Shown piece after piece: positions 24,432-35,502 of a stretch of 38,667 nt of DNA. The notes beneath the pieces were generated by a model that searched no databases, was not told the origin of the DNA, and saw only the letters and a list, made by a program, of their open reading frames with translations. The stretch spans positions 1-38,667 of the forward strand of contig CANJRX010000021.1 in assembly GCA_947476895.1 (NCBI GenBank). Direction: 5' to 3'. Position 1 is the first letter of the stretch, and each line of letters begins with the position of its first letter. This DNA comes from Fidelibacterota bacterium. GTDB taxonomy: Bacteria; Pseudomonadota; Alphaproteobacteria; Rhodospirillales; Rhodospirillaceae. Position numbers and translations under genes: made by a program.

Positions 24432-26171
24432 TTAATTGGAGGCTACGCTCTGCTTTGCATCCATAGCGATAGTATTTACATCGCGCGGCTTCAAACCAAG
24501 CGCTTCAGCCAGCGGCTTATCGCGTTTATAGACGTCGGTGCGGAAAGCGACGGTGCCGTTCTCCGGGAAGACCGTCCAATAGAACGTGTAAACCGGCAGC
24601 GGTGTTTTCAGTGCGATCGATTGCGTACCGCCGTTGCCGAAGCGCGCGGCGAGGGCTTCTTCAGTCCATTCAGGATGCTCGGACTTCAGCACATGTTCGC
24701 CAAGTTTCGCCGGCGTATCAACGCGCACACAGCCATGGCTCAAGTGACGTTCGGCTTTAGCAAAGAACGAGCGCGACGGCGTGTCGTGCAGATAGATGTT
24801 CTGCGGATTCTGCATGTGGAACTTGATGAAGCCGAGCGCATTGTCGTCGCCGGCAGCTTGACGGAAGCTGAACGGCAGAGTTTTGGCGGTGTACTGAGAC
24901 CAATCAACTGACTGACCATGACGATCACTTTCTGGGCCGTTCACCACGACCATATTATTCTTCGCAAGGTAGTCGGGGTTCTTCTGCAGCTTGGGCAGGA
25001 TTTCCTTAGTTGCGATGGACGGCGGGATTGACCACACCGGGTTCAAGATCACATTGGTGATTTTGGCCGTCAGGATCGGCGTCGCATGACCCGGGGTTCC
25101 GTTGACGGTCTTCAAGTGCAGCGTGGACTCACCGTTGATCATGAAATCAAGCGTGGTGGCCGCGGTATTGACGGCTATATATTTGTCGCCGCGTTCGCGC
25201 GGCGTATGACGCCAGCGCTCAAGATTGGCAGCGATCTGGCCCAGGCGTTCTTCAGCCGGCACATTCAAGGCGGCGATGGTGTCGCGTCCAATACGTCCAT
25301 CGGCATCGAGACCGTTACGCTGCTGGAAGTGTTTAACAGCCTCGCTCAGCTGCGCGGTATCAACACCGGAGTTCGAACGGAGATAACCTTCCGCGAGAAG
25401 GCGCGCGCGCAAAGCGGTGACGCGCTCGTCGGTCAAAGTCGGATCAACCTTATCAAGCTTGATTTCGTCTTTGCCCGGAATCTGCGGCCACCCGCCGTTC
25501 TCGACCAAATCACGGTAAGTCTGCAGGGCTGTCATAAGGCTTTTGAAAGCCGGATCGGCGGGGGCGAGGCCGGTCAAATAGGATTTAATCTTTCCGTCTT
25601 TCAACGCCGCGCTCACGCCGCCGACGGCATCAAATGAGTCTTGCGGCAGAATCCAGTCGCGACCCAGTTTTGCAGTAGGAACAGCGCCCAGGCGCAGATC
25701 CTCAGCGAGGCGCAAAGTCTCGCGGGTCAGTTCCACATCGGCGGCAGCTTTGCGTTCCATGTTCGCGGAACGATCATTGACGCTCTGCAGTAAGTTACGA
25801 AGCTTCGTGATGTCGATCGCTTGCGCATCGGCGAAAGCTGCGGCCTGGGAAAGTTCCCGAACGCGATCGGCAGTCCACAAAGGCGCATTTCCGAACTGTT
25901 CATATACGTGTTTCACGTCGTCGGATTGCTGCGCTACTTGCGCCGTGATCGCGGCCTGCCACGCGAGAGATTGGTCTTCCGCCTTCACTTTTGGCTGCGC
26001 GGCCTGTGGCGTGACACTCTTTGGCGCCGTGACAGCTGGATGACGGGTCGTCGAAGAGTCCTTCAACACGTCATGGAGGTTGACGCCGACTTTAACGGCG
26101 AGGAAACCGGCGAACACAACTGCGAGTGCGACGCCGCCTAAGTAGTACTTTTGATATTGTTTGTTGTTCAT
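24432..26171 (-). CDS. L,D-transpeptidase, YcbB/LdtD-like
   Basis: A 579-residue protein with an N-terminal membrane anchor (LGGVALAVVFAGFLAVKV). An alpha-helical region follows. A peptidoglycan-binding segment lies at ~250-310 (LRSNSGVDTAQLSEAVKHFQ, GRIGRDTIAALN), then the YkuD catalytic domain with SHGCVRV, catalytic Cys about residue 481. It forms 3-3 cross-links in peptidoglycan from the periplasmic side. The length and order match LdtD/YcbB. It is followed by the YcbK-like gene, so the two probably act together on the cell wall. Confidence 0.88.
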   Translation of the reverse strand: MNNKQYQKYYLGGVALAVVFAGFLAVKVGVNLHDVLKDSSTTRHPAVTAPKSVTPQAAQPKVKAEDQSLAWQAAITAQVAQQSDDVKHVYEQFGNAPLWTADRVRELSQAAAFADAQAIDITKLRNLLQSVNDRSANMERKAAADVELTRETLRLAEDLRLGAVPTAKLGRDWILPQDSFDAVGGVSAALKDGKIKSYLTGLAPADPAFKSLMTALQTYRDLVENGGWPQIPGKDEIKLDKVDPTLTDERVTALRARLLAEGYLRSNSGVDTAQLSEAVKHFQQRNGLDADGRIGRDTIAALNVPAEERLGQIAANLERWRHTPRERGDKYIAVNTAATTLDFMINGESTLHLKTVNGTPGHATPILTAKITNVILNPVWSIPPSIATKEILPKLQKNPDYLAKNNMVVVNGPESDRHGQSVDWSQYTAKTLPFSFRQAAGDDNALGFIKFHMQNPQNIYLHDTPSRSFFAKAERHLSHGCVRVDTPAKLGEHVLKSEHPEWTEEALAARFGNGGTQSIALKTPLPVYTFYWTVFPENGTVAFRTDVYKRDKPLAEALGLKPRDVNTIAMDAKQSVASN

Positions 26172-26321
26172 GCCCGTACAACGCGGTGATTTGCGTTATG
26201 TGCCGGAAATGACAGGAAAAAATTTCACATCACAGTGAATTTTTTTGGGTTTTTTAGGGAACAGCGCGCACCGCGCGAAATTTACATAAAATTTCCGCGA
26301 TTATGGCGGCATTGTGTCGCG

Positions 26322-26669
26322 TTATTTTTTGGGCGGATCATCGCCCGGCTTGAGCATCAAGCGCTCCACACGTCCGCCGTTTTTAATATGTGTGGTGAGA
26401 ATCTCGTCAATGTCCTGCTTGGTCTCGTAGTGATACCAAACGCCGTCGGGATAAATCACCATATCCGCGCCCAGCTCGCAGCGGTCCAAGCATCCGGCGG
26501 CATTGATGCGCACACCCTTCAAGCCCATTTTCTTGGCGGTGTCTTTCATATAGTCGCGCAGCTCCACAGCACCCTTGCGCGCGCACGAGCCGCGCGGATG
26601 ATTTTCCGGCCGCACGTTGGTGCAGATGAAGACGTGGCATTCGAAGAAGGGGGCTGGGTCTGAACTCAT
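26322..26669 (-). CDS. Thioredoxin-like [2Fe-2S] ferredoxin
   Basis: A 115-residue protein matching the thioredoxin-like [2Fe-2S] ferredoxin family. Likely ligands are Cys16, Cys29, Cys60 and Cys64 (FICTN, GSCARKG, GCLDRCELG), a CX12C...CX3C pattern. VIYPDGVWYHYETKQDIDEI near the end is typical. It is a cytoplasmic electron carrier with unknown partner. It stands alone between the L,D-transpeptidase and the divergent glycosyltransferase. Confidence 0.85.
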   Translation of the reverse strand: MSSDPAPFFECHVFICTNVRPENHPRGSCARKGAVELRDYMKDTAKKMGLKGVRINAAGCLDRCELGADMVIYPDGVWYHYETKQDIDEILTTHIKNGGRVERLMLKPGDDPPKK

Positions 26670-26748
26670 GCAAGAGTTCTGATTTCAAAAATGGCGCGGG
26701 TCAAGTGGCCAGAGTATGATGGCGCGGTTTCGGGGCTTGGAGACGGCT

Positions 26749-27924
26749 ATGGCGGGCGATTTCACGCAAGTTGGCATCGGCTGGGAAGTGGGCGTGCCCA
26801 GCGGCTGGGGCACATACGGCGTCAATCTCGCCGTAGAACTCGCGCGCAAAGGGTTCGAGCCGGCGCTGTTCCTCATCTCCTCCAAAACCAATGTGCCGCA
26901 AGCTCAACTGGAACTGCTGCGGCCCGCGCTCATGAAACAACGCGACTGGTTGACTGCGGCGCGGGGCGGTGGACTGACACTCGATTTCCCCATGCTCTAT
27001 TCCTTAGGCGACGGTCTGCAATTCGATGACGTGCTGATGGGCACAAAAGGTGCGCCGCAAGCCGGCGTACCGTTTTTTGAATCCGCGACCATTCCGAAGG
27101 CGAACGTTGAGAGCGCCAAGGCGTTCGATGTGATCATCGCCGGATCGTCGTGGAATGCCGAGGTCATGGCGTGCCATGGCCTCACACATGTGCGCACCTG
27201 TTTGCAGGGCGTGGATCTCGCGCTGTTCAAGCCCGGCGCAAAGACCGGCCGCTTCAACGGGCGCTTTGCGATCTTCTCCGGCGGCAAGCTGGAGTATCGC
27301 AAGGGCCAGGATTTGGTCGTCGCCGCCTTCAAGCGCTTCCATGCGCGCCATCCGGACGCGCTGCTGGTGACGGCCTGGCACAATCCCTGGCCGAAGATCG
27401 CGGCGGGTTTAAGTGTTTCGACGCATGTCTCCTGCGCCCCCGGTGTGAAGCCCGATGGCAGCTTGGATGTGCCGGGGTGGCTCGCGGCCAACGGGCTACC
27501 CGAAGATTCATTCATGGATGTGGGTTTGCTCGCCAATTCCGCCACCGCGCCGCTGCTGCGCGAGGTCGATCTGGCGATTTTCCCCAACCGCTGCGAGGGC
27601 GGCACCAATCTCGTCGCCATGGAATGCATGGCCTGCGGCGTGCCCACAGTGCTTGCGCGTAATACCGGCCACCTCGATCTTATCCAGCCGGACAATTGCT
27701 ACAGTTTGGATATGCAGCTTCCTATCGGTGCACTCACTAAGCGGCCCGATTTGGAAGGCTGGGGTGAATCCACACTGGAAGAGTTGGTATCCAAGATGGA
27801 GCAGGCCTACACCGACCGGGCCGATGCCGCCCGGCGCGGTGCGGCGGCGGCGGCCTTCATGAAAAACTGGGGCTGGCCCGCCCAGGTCGACCGCTTGGTC
27901 ACGGTGTTGCGCGAGTTCTCTTGA
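26749..27924 (+). CDS. GT4-family glycosyltransferase
   Basis: A 391-residue protein with a GT-B layout. The N-terminal half has VGIGWEVGVPSGWGTYGVNLAVEL and a mid-section SGGKLEYRKGQDLVVAAFKRF. The C-terminal half has the donor-binding pattern ADLAIFPNRCEGGTNLV-like (VDLAIFPNRCEGGTN) followed by AMECMACGVPTVLARNTGH. This is the E-x7-E type motif of family 4. I chose the ATG at 26749, which has GGAG 6 bases upstream, over 26716. Donor and acceptor sugars are unknown; it may act on cell-envelope polysaccharide. Confidence 0.8.
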   Translation: MAGDFTQVGIGWEVGVPSGWGTYGVNLAVELARKGFEPALFLISSKTNVPQAQLELLRPALMKQRDWLTAARGGGLTLDFPMLYSLGDGLQFDDVLMGTKGAPQAGVPFFESATIPKANVESAKAFDVIIAGSSWNAEVMACHGLTHVRTCLQGVDLALFKPGAKTGRFNGRFAIFSGGKLEYRKGQDLVVAAFKRFHARHPDALLVTAWHNPWPKIAAGLSVSTHVSCAPGVKPDGSLDVPGWLAANGLPEDSFMDVGLLANSATAPLLREVDLAIFPNRCEGGTNLVAMECMACGVPTVLARNTGHLDLIQPDNCYSLDMQLPIGALTKRPDLEGWGESTLEELVSKMEQAYTDRADAARRGAAAAAFMKNWGWPAQVDRLVTVLREFS

Positions 27925-27976
27925 CCGTTCCCGCCCCACGATGTCGAATGGGGCATCCAACGAAATGGGGGACACC

Positions 27977-28243
27977 ATGACGCATTTTCTCGTCACCGAA
28001 GACAAACCCGACGGCCACCGCCTCGAAGACATTCTCATCATGATTCGCAAGGACATGCTGACCCGCGCGCTGAAAATCGCCGATGACATCCGGCCCGAAG
28101 CGCTGCACGTCATGAACAACAATATGGAAATCTTGAATCTGCTCAGCCAAGCCATCTTGCTGGCCGAAGATTCCTCGCGCGTGCTGACCAAGGCTTTCGG
28201 CGCCAGCGCCAAGGGCGGCCCGCCGCGTATCGGTAAAGCCTAG
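27977..28243 (+). CDS. Small hypothetical protein
   Basis: An 88-residue soluble protein, predicted mostly helical (LEDILIMIRKDMLTRALKIAD, then MEILNLLSQAILLAEDSSRVL). I do not recognise it. I chose the ATG at 27977 because GGGGGA lies 5 bases upstream; a longer start at 27941 has no such site. It lies 52 bases after the glycosyltransferase and may be co-transcribed with it. Its stop overlaps the end of the convergent GT39 gene by 4 bases. Confidence 0.6.
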   Translation: MTHFLVTEDKPDGHRLEDILIMIRKDMLTRALKIADDIRPEALHVMNNNMEILNLLSQAILLAEDSSRVLTKAFGASAKGGPPRIGKA

Positions 28244-29892
28244 TTGGCAGCCGCCCGCAGGTCGTGGGCGTAGCCTAAGGTAACGCCCAAGCGTTTCACT
28301 TCGAAGATTGTGCGATAGGGTCGGCCAATCGGCTCCTGGCAATGCACGCCGGTCATGCCGAGATAGAAGTCAGCCTCGCTCAACAGGCCTGTCCAGGCCG
28401 CACCCGGCGGCAGGAAAGGTTCCACCGACGTGCGGTCGCCGCAGGCGAAGACTTTGGCGGTGACGCCGGTGGTCACGCCGATGGTCGGGTCCTTGGCAAT
28501 GTACGTAGCAAGCCCGCGCGCGGATTCCGCCAGCGTTGTGCCCCAGTAATCCAGCTCGAAACGGTTCTGCGCGCCGCTTACGCCGCCCGCGATGCTGTTG
28601 TAGGCGATGTATTCATAGGGATGCAGGCCGGCCATCAGCACAACTTGGCGCGCGAAGCCGAAGGCGAGCACAGCGGTCAGCACCAATCCCGCCACGCGGT
28701 TTTTTGTAAGCACGAACCCGAGGCCGCGCTCGAGACCAATGGCAGCCAGTATCACCAGCGGCGGCACGGTGAACAGGAAATGGCGCAGGCCGTTGTAGAC
28801 CGTCGGGTGCAGCACCAGGTAACCCAAGATCGGTACGGCGAAGCTGACGATCACATATAAGTATTGTTGCGAGATCGGCGCCGCAAAGAGCGTCAGGATA
28901 TTCCGCCGCAAGGCCGTCACGCCTACGCCCGCCGCGATCACCAAACCCAGCAGCACAAATTCTGGAAGCTGCAATAGCAGCAGTCCCGGCAAATAGTTTT
29001 TGGGCATCTGGTCGGCGGGGATCAGCTCGCCGTTCCACAGCACATTCGGATAAAAAGCAAAGTGCGCGAAGGAGCGGAAGGCCGCGACCATGTTGAACGG
29101 CTCTTGCACCGCCCAGGGCCAGACCAGCGCCATTACGATTGCGGCAATGATCACGGCGACGATCAACGGCACGGCGTTCGTGCGCATGCGTTGCCACATG
29201 ATGCTCACCGGTTCACCGCCAAAAGATCGGGCGACGGCGGCAACGACAAACACGCCTGCGAGATAGTCGAGGTAAACGAGGCCGATCACGCGCGTGCCTA
29301 CGGTCAGGCCCAGGCTCACGGCAAAGCCGACGATCACGCCCCAGGAGGGACGTTCGTTCACGCCCGATGCCGCAAGGATGCGGCAGGCGAAGTACGTGGT
29401 CCAAATGCCGGCCCAGGCCAGCGGCGTGTCTTTGGGATTGATGAAGCCGTGGCCGTACAGTAGTGGCGTGGTGGCGAGGCACAGCAGCGCGATCAGGGCG
29501 GCGCGTTCACCGGCCAATAAATCCGTGAGCTTCCATGCGCCGTACAAGCCGCCGAGAAAAACCAATCCGCCCAGCAGATGCCGCGTTTCATATTCGCCGA
29601 AGGGCGAAATCAAATTTGCAATCGCTGCGGCAAGATCGAAGGCCCCGCCGTAGAGGAACAGGTTGATGTAAGTGAAGGCGCCGTCATTCTCAAAACCGCT
29701 GGTGTAATATTCCAGCAGCTTCTGGCCGTAGGTGTTTTGCAGCTGCTCGTCCCACGAGATGCCGTAGTCCTGGAAGGTGAGCAGGATCGCCACTGTTAAG
29801 GCTGCGAAAACGCCCATCGCCACAGCCCGCGGCCAGCTCATCGTCTGGGCGGAAAGGGCGCGCAGTGAGTCCTTAGCAGCAAGCGTGTTCAT
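28240..29892 (-). CDS. GT39-like membrane glycosyltransferase (ArnT/FlmK-type)
   Basis: A 550-residue membrane protein with about 11-12 hydrophobic helices. The first periplasmic loop has YGISWDEQLQNTYG, the acidic pair typical of GT39/ArnT-like enzymes that use polyprenyl-phosphate sugars. GHGFINPKDTPLAWAGIW is another conserved loop. A soluble C-terminal segment follows the last helix. It overlaps the upstream ChbG-like gene by 4 bases and is the last gene of a three-gene operon. I infer that it transfers the sugar made by the first two enzymes to an outer-leaflet acceptor such as lipid A. Confidence 0.75.
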   Translation of the reverse strand: MNTLAAKDSLRALSAQTMSWPRAVAMGVFAALTVAILLTFQDYGISWDEQLQNTYGQKLLEYYTSGFENDGAFTYINLFLYGGAFDLAAAIANLISPFGEYETRHLLGGLVFLGGLYGAWKLTDLLAGERAALIALLCLATTPLLYGHGFINPKDTPLAWAGIWTTYFACRILAASGVNERPSWGVIVGFAVSLGLTVGTRVIGLVYLDYLAGVFVVAAVARSFGGEPVSIMWQRMRTNAVPLIVAVIIAAIVMALVWPWAVQEPFNMVAAFRSFAHFAFYPNVLWNGELIPADQMPKNYLPGLLLLQLPEFVLLGLVIAAGVGVTALRRNILTLFAAPISQQYLYVIVSFAVPILGYLVLHPTVYNGLRHFLFTVPPLVILAAIGLERGLGFVLTKNRVAGLVLTAVLAFGFARQVVLMAGLHPYEYIAYNSIAGGVSGAQNRFELDYWGTTLAESARGLATYIAKDPTIGVTTGVTAKVFACGDRTSVEPFLPPGAAWTGLLSEADFYLGMTGVHCQEPIGRPYRTIFEVKRLGVTLGYAHDLRAAAN

Positions 29893-30710
29893 GCGGCGGT
29901 CTCGGCAAATCGGCCTATGCGTATATCATGCGCCGTCAGGCTCGCCAAAAAAGCATCGCTTTTGAAGTAGGCGTACTCGCGCCCACGCACCACTGCATGG
30001 GCTGAAGTGTCGTCGGTCTCTCCCGGATGACACAGAATCAAATGCCGCTTCCCGGGCGATGTTACAAAACGCGCAAACAGCGCGGCGTAATCGCTCTCCG
30101 GCGAAAAGTCATACACACCGCTGAAAGTATCGTTCATAGGTGCCTGCGACGCGCGCGCGAAGGCGCCACCTAGCGTTGCCAAGAACGCAGCCTTCGGCAC
30201 GGTGACGCCGCGCTTGATGATGGTGGCATAGGGCTCAGCGATATTGCGTAGCCACGGGCGGTTGCTCAGACCCTCGGCCGCGCCCAGCACGGCGTTACGA
30301 ATGCGCGGCAGCACGTGGGTGTGTAAATGCCCGTCGATATGCTGCGGCGAAAAGCCCATGACAGTGTCGAAAGCCGCAAGCTGCGCGAAAATCTCGGCGG
30401 TGATCTCGGTCATGTCGAGCGTGCCGAGATAGCTTTTGAGGATCAATTCGCCGATGGACGGCAATTTTCCGTGCGGCGCGGTGTTGGGCATTTTGGTCAG
30501 CGGCGCTTCATCGACCAGCGTGATGTGCAGGCCGATGTCGACCTTGTTCCGCACCTCGTGCAACCAGGGGCCATGCGCGGCCCACAGCGGTGACGCCGTC
30601 ATGCAGCTCAGGGCTGAGATACGGCCATGACGCGCGAGATCGAGAATGGCCCGGCTGATGGGCGCGGAGTGCCCGTAGTCATCGGCGCACAGAATGACAG
30701 TGCGCGTCAT
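29889..30710 (-). CDS. ChbG/YdjC-family carbohydrate deacetylase (NaxD/HpnK-like)
   Basis: A 273-residue protein of the YdjC family. The metal-site motifs are visible: Asp10-Asp11 in LCADDYGHS, QHIDGHLHTH in the middle and LILCHPGE near residue 225. These enzymes remove acetyl groups from N-acetylated sugars. It sits between a GT2 gene and a GT39 gene, overlapping both by 4 bases, exactly the position expected of a polyprenyl-phosphate-sugar deacetylase as NaxD in Francisella. HpnK of hopanoid loci is an alternative, but no hopanoid gene is in the window. Confidence 0.8.
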   Translation of the reverse strand: MTRTVILCADDYGHSAPISRAILDLARHGRISALSCMTASPLWAAHGPWLHEVRNKVDIGLHITLVDEAPLTKMPNTAPHGKLPSIGELILKSYLGTLDMTEITAEIFAQLAAFDTVMGFSPQHIDGHLHTHVLPRIRNAVLGAAEGLSNRPWLRNIAEPYATIIKRGVTVPKAAFLATLGGAFARASQAPMNDTFSGVYDFSPESDYAALFARFVTSPGKRHLILCHPGETDDTSAHAVVRGREYAYFKSDAFLASLTAHDIRIGRFAETAA

Positions 30711-31720
30711 ACAAGATTGCTCAGGCGATCTTTGATGCGGCTAACCGAACTGTTTTCTGTATCGCGCACAGCTTTCCCGGCGATCTCGCGCACCAGATAC
30801 AACGGCCGCGCTTTCACTTCGTCGTATATGCGTCCGAGGTAAAGCCCCATGACGCCCAGCTGCAGCATGGTGAAGCCCGAGAGCGCGAGGATCGAGACGA
30901 TCAACGAGGCATAACCCGGCACGTCCACGCCGAAAAGCAGCGTGCGGATAAGATAGAAGCCGCCCAGCGCCAAAGCCGCAAAGGCGACAAAGGCGCCAAC
31001 GAACATCGCAATGCGCAAAGGCACGGTCGAGAACGACAACAGGCCGTCGAAGGCGAGGCCGAACAACCGCCAGGCTGAGAACGAACTTTTGCCCCCGGCG
31101 CGCTCGACAACGTCGAACTCAACGGCCACGCTTTTAAAGCCGACCCAGGAGTAGATGCCCTTCATGAAACGCGACCGCTCGCGCATCTTGCGGATGGCTT
31201 CCACCACCTTCCTATCCATCAGACGGAAGTCGCCGGCGTCGGGGGTGATGGGTGTGTGCGAGACCGCATTGAACACGCGGTAGAACGCGCGCGTGAAACT
31301 GCGGCGCATGGTCCCGTCTTGGTCGCGGTTCTTCCGGACGCCGTAAACAATGTCGTAGCCTTCGCGCCAGCGGGCAACGAAGGCGGGGATGACTTCCGGC
31401 GGATGCTGCAGGTCGCCGTCCATCAGCACCACGGCGTTGCCGTCGGCGATATCAAGCCCGGCGGCGATGGCGATCTCTTTGCCGAAGTTGCGTGACAGGC
31501 TTACCAGGGTGAGGGCAGGGAAGTTTACGGTCAGCGCCACCAGGCGATCCCAGGTGGCGTCCTTGCTGCCGTCATCGATGCAGATCACTTCGCCCGCCAG
31601 ACCCTCGCGCTCCAAAAGCCCGAACAAACGCGGGACAAGCGCATCCACCGAGGCCTGTTCATTAAAGACAGGCACCACGATAGAGATGAAGGGCGCGTCG
31701 CCGGCGCTGCGAGACTGCAC
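30707..31720 (-). CDS. GT2-family polyprenyl-phosphate glycosyltransferase (ArnC/GtrB-like)
   Basis: A 337-residue protein with an N-terminal GT-A domain (SIVVPVFNEQASVDALV, CIDDGSKDATWD, VVLMDGDLQHPPE with the DxD-like centre, GDFRLMDRKVVEA) and two C-terminal membrane helices near residues 230-310. This is the architecture of enzymes that load a sugar on undecaprenyl phosphate. I chose the GTG at 31720: AAAGGAG lies 6 bases upstream, while a GTG at 31750 has none. It is the first gene of the operon with the deacetylase and GT39 genes. Confidence 0.85.
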   Translation of the reverse strand: MQSRSAGDAPFISIVVPVFNEQASVDALVPRLFGLLEREGLAGEVICIDDGSKDATWDRLVALTVNFPALTLVSLSRNFGKEIAIAAGLDIADGNAVVLMDGDLQHPPEVIPAFVARWREGYDIVYGVRKNRDQDGTMRRSFTRAFYRVFNAVSHTPITPDAGDFRLMDRKVVEAIRKMRERSRFMKGIYSWVGFKSVAVEFDVVERAGGKSSFSAWRLFGLAFDGLLSFSTVPLRIAMFVGAFVAFAALALGGFYLIRTLLFGVDVPGYASLIVSILALSGFTMLQLGVMGLYLGRIYDEVKARPLYLVREIAGKAVRDTENSSVSRIKDRLSNLV

Positions 31721-31855
31721 CGTTAACTCCTTTGAAGCGGATGCACGCACTTTACGCCGGGCCTACCCCCTTAATGAAGGCCGTTTTTTCGCCCTTTTTG
31801 GCCTATACACCAGGGGTTACAGGTTTGACACGGATGTGTGCGGCAGGGGTGCCCA

Positions 31856-33628
31856 ATGGATTTACAGTCTGAACAGGGCGGAAAGGGTGTGTTCAAAGCA
31901 CGCCTCGCCATCGGTCTCGTCCAGGGCGTGCTGTTGTACCTTCAGGCCTTGGCTGATGAGCATAAGGTTTGGACCGACCCCTATAGCTTCCTTGTAGTGA
32001 TGTACGCGGCCCTGTTCCTGCCTCTGGTGGCAATCGCCGGCCTCGGCACTGTGCGTTCGCGCGCGCTGCTCACCTGGATCGGCGGCCTCGCCCTCGTGAT
32101 CACCGCGATCGCGCTGTCGGCGGCTTATAAATACGCGCCCCTTTTCCCCGGCAATGAAGATCAGGTCATCAAGATCGGCTTCGTGCTCGCCGTCAGCCTG
32201 TTTATCGGTCACACATTATTTGTCGCCGCGCAGCAAAGCGGCAAGACCATCGCGTCCTACGACACCTACTTCGATCTCGCCTGGAAACACGGCGTGCAGA
32301 TCGCGGCGTCGGCGGCTTTTGCCGTGTCTTTCTGGGCGCTGTATTTCCTGGGCGCGGCATTGTTCAAGATGCTGAAGATCGACCTTCTGCACACGCTGGT
32401 CGCCAACGGGCGTTTCATTCCGGTAACAGCGGTTCTCGTGGCGACGGCCCTGCATATCACCGACGTGCGGCCCGGGATTATCACCGGCATCCGTACGCTG
32501 GCGCTCACGCTGCTGTCATGGTTGCTGCCGCTGATGACCGGTTTGATCGTGCTGTTCATCGTCACCGTGCCTATCGCGGGTTTCGAGATGTTGTGGGACA
32601 CACGCATGGCAACGGTCTTGCTGCTGCTGGCCGTGGCGGCGCTGGTGGTGCTTATTAACGCGGTCTATCAGAACGGTCCCGCCGAACACTTGCCGCCGAA
32701 AGTTCTGCAAATTGCCGGCTCCGTCGCTGCTGTTGCATTGGTGCCGCTGGCTGTCGTGGGCGCATATGCCCTCAGCCTGCGCGTGGCGCAATACGGCTGG
32801 ACCGGCGACCGCATCATCGCCGCGGCGGCGGTTGTCATCGCGCTGGGATACGCCGGTGGGTATGCGTTGGCTGCCGTGCGGCGCGGGCCGTGGCTGGCAT
32901 CGCTTGAGCGCACCAATATCACGATGTCCGCTGTGGTGGTGCTGATCGCGTTTCTGCTGCACACACCTATCGCCGATCCCGACCGCATTTCGGTGAACAG
33001 CCAAGTCGCGCGCCTGAAAGACGGCCGCACCGCGCCTGAGAAATTCGACCTCGCTTATTTGCGGTTCAAGTCGGGCCGCTACGGCACCAACGCGCTCGAA
33101 GAGCTAAAAACCGACACCGCGCTCGCCGCCATGCATGAACGCATCGAGGCCGCGATCAAAAGCACCATCCCCGACACCATCGCCAGCGGTCCTCTGACCG
33201 CCGAGATGTTGGCGGCCAATATCCAAGTTCTCACGCCCGGCAAAACACTGCCGGCGGGGTTCGTGGTGCAGGACGGCGGCAAGGCGCAAGGGGCGAACCT
33301 GCCGGAGTGTTTGCTATCGTCCGCGCGGTGCCAGGTCATGATTGTCGATCTCAACCACGACGGGGCCGACGAGGTTGTGCTGTTTAGGGTTTACGAATCC
33401 TACGTCGAATCCGGTCATGTGTTTCAGCAGGTGGGCGGCAACTGGCAGCACGTGGCCCAGCTGCCGGGGGGCAAAGTCTGCCTGCAAACCCTGGACGCGA
33501 TACGGAAAGGCGAGGCAGCGGTGATGACCTCGGCCTGGGACGATCTTTCCATCGGCGGCCAGCGCATTGACGTCAATCCCGACGCCGGGGGTTGCCAATC
33601 CTCAGAATACGCCAGCCCCGTAAAGTAA
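31856..33628 (+). CDS. DUF4153 domain membrane protein
   Basis: A 590-residue protein with about 10-12 hydrophobic helices in residues ~10-375. A soluble C-terminal part of ~200 residues contains LAYLRFKSGRYGTNAL and a VDLNHDGADEVVLFRV segment that resembles a calcium-binding or FG-GAP-like loop. It matches DUF4153, a widespread family of unknown function. I chose the ATG at 31856, preceded by AGGGG, over a GTG at 31838. It is divergent from the GT2 operon, so a shared promoter region lies at 31721-31855. Confidence 0.7.
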   Translation: MDLQSEQGGKGVFKARLAIGLVQGVLLYLQALADEHKVWTDPYSFLVVMYAALFLPLVAIAGLGTVRSRALLTWIGGLALVITAIALSAAYKYAPLFPGNEDQVIKIGFVLAVSLFIGHTLFVAAQQSGKTIASYDTYFDLAWKHGVQIAASAAFAVSFWALYFLGAALFKMLKIDLLHTLVANGRFIPVTAVLVATALHITDVRPGIITGIRTLALTLLSWLLPLMTGLIVLFIVTVPIAGFEMLWDTRMATVLLLLAVAALVVLINAVYQNGPAEHLPPKVLQIAGSVAAVALVPLAVVGAYALSLRVAQYGWTGDRIIAAAAVVIALGYAGGYALAAVRRGPWLASLERTNITMSAVVVLIAFLLHTPIADPDRISVNSQVARLKDGRTAPEKFDLAYLRFKSGRYGTNALEELKTDTALAAMHERIEAAIKSTIPDTIASGPLTAEMLAANIQVLTPGKTLPAGFVVQDGGKAQGANLPECLLSSARCQVMIVDLNHDGADEVVLFRVYESYVESGHVFQQVGGNWQHVAQLPGGKVCLQTLDAIRKGEAAVMTSAWDDLSIGGQRIDVNPDAGGCQSSEYASPVK

Positions 33629-33719
33629 GGCCTTCCGCGCCATTGTTCTAAGGCCCGCCATCGGGTAAAACGCGGCAACGGATTTGCCCGCTTTTTGACC
33701 TTTAGGACACGCGCACATT

Positions 33720-35399
<1,680 letters not shown>

Positions 35400-35502
35400 C
35401 CCTGGCCCCGCGGTCCAGGCGGCGGGGTTACAAGAAAAGTCTGCCATCAGCTCCCGTGCTCGGGTTACAAAGTCCCGGGGATACAACCATTGGGGGCTTA
35501 AC

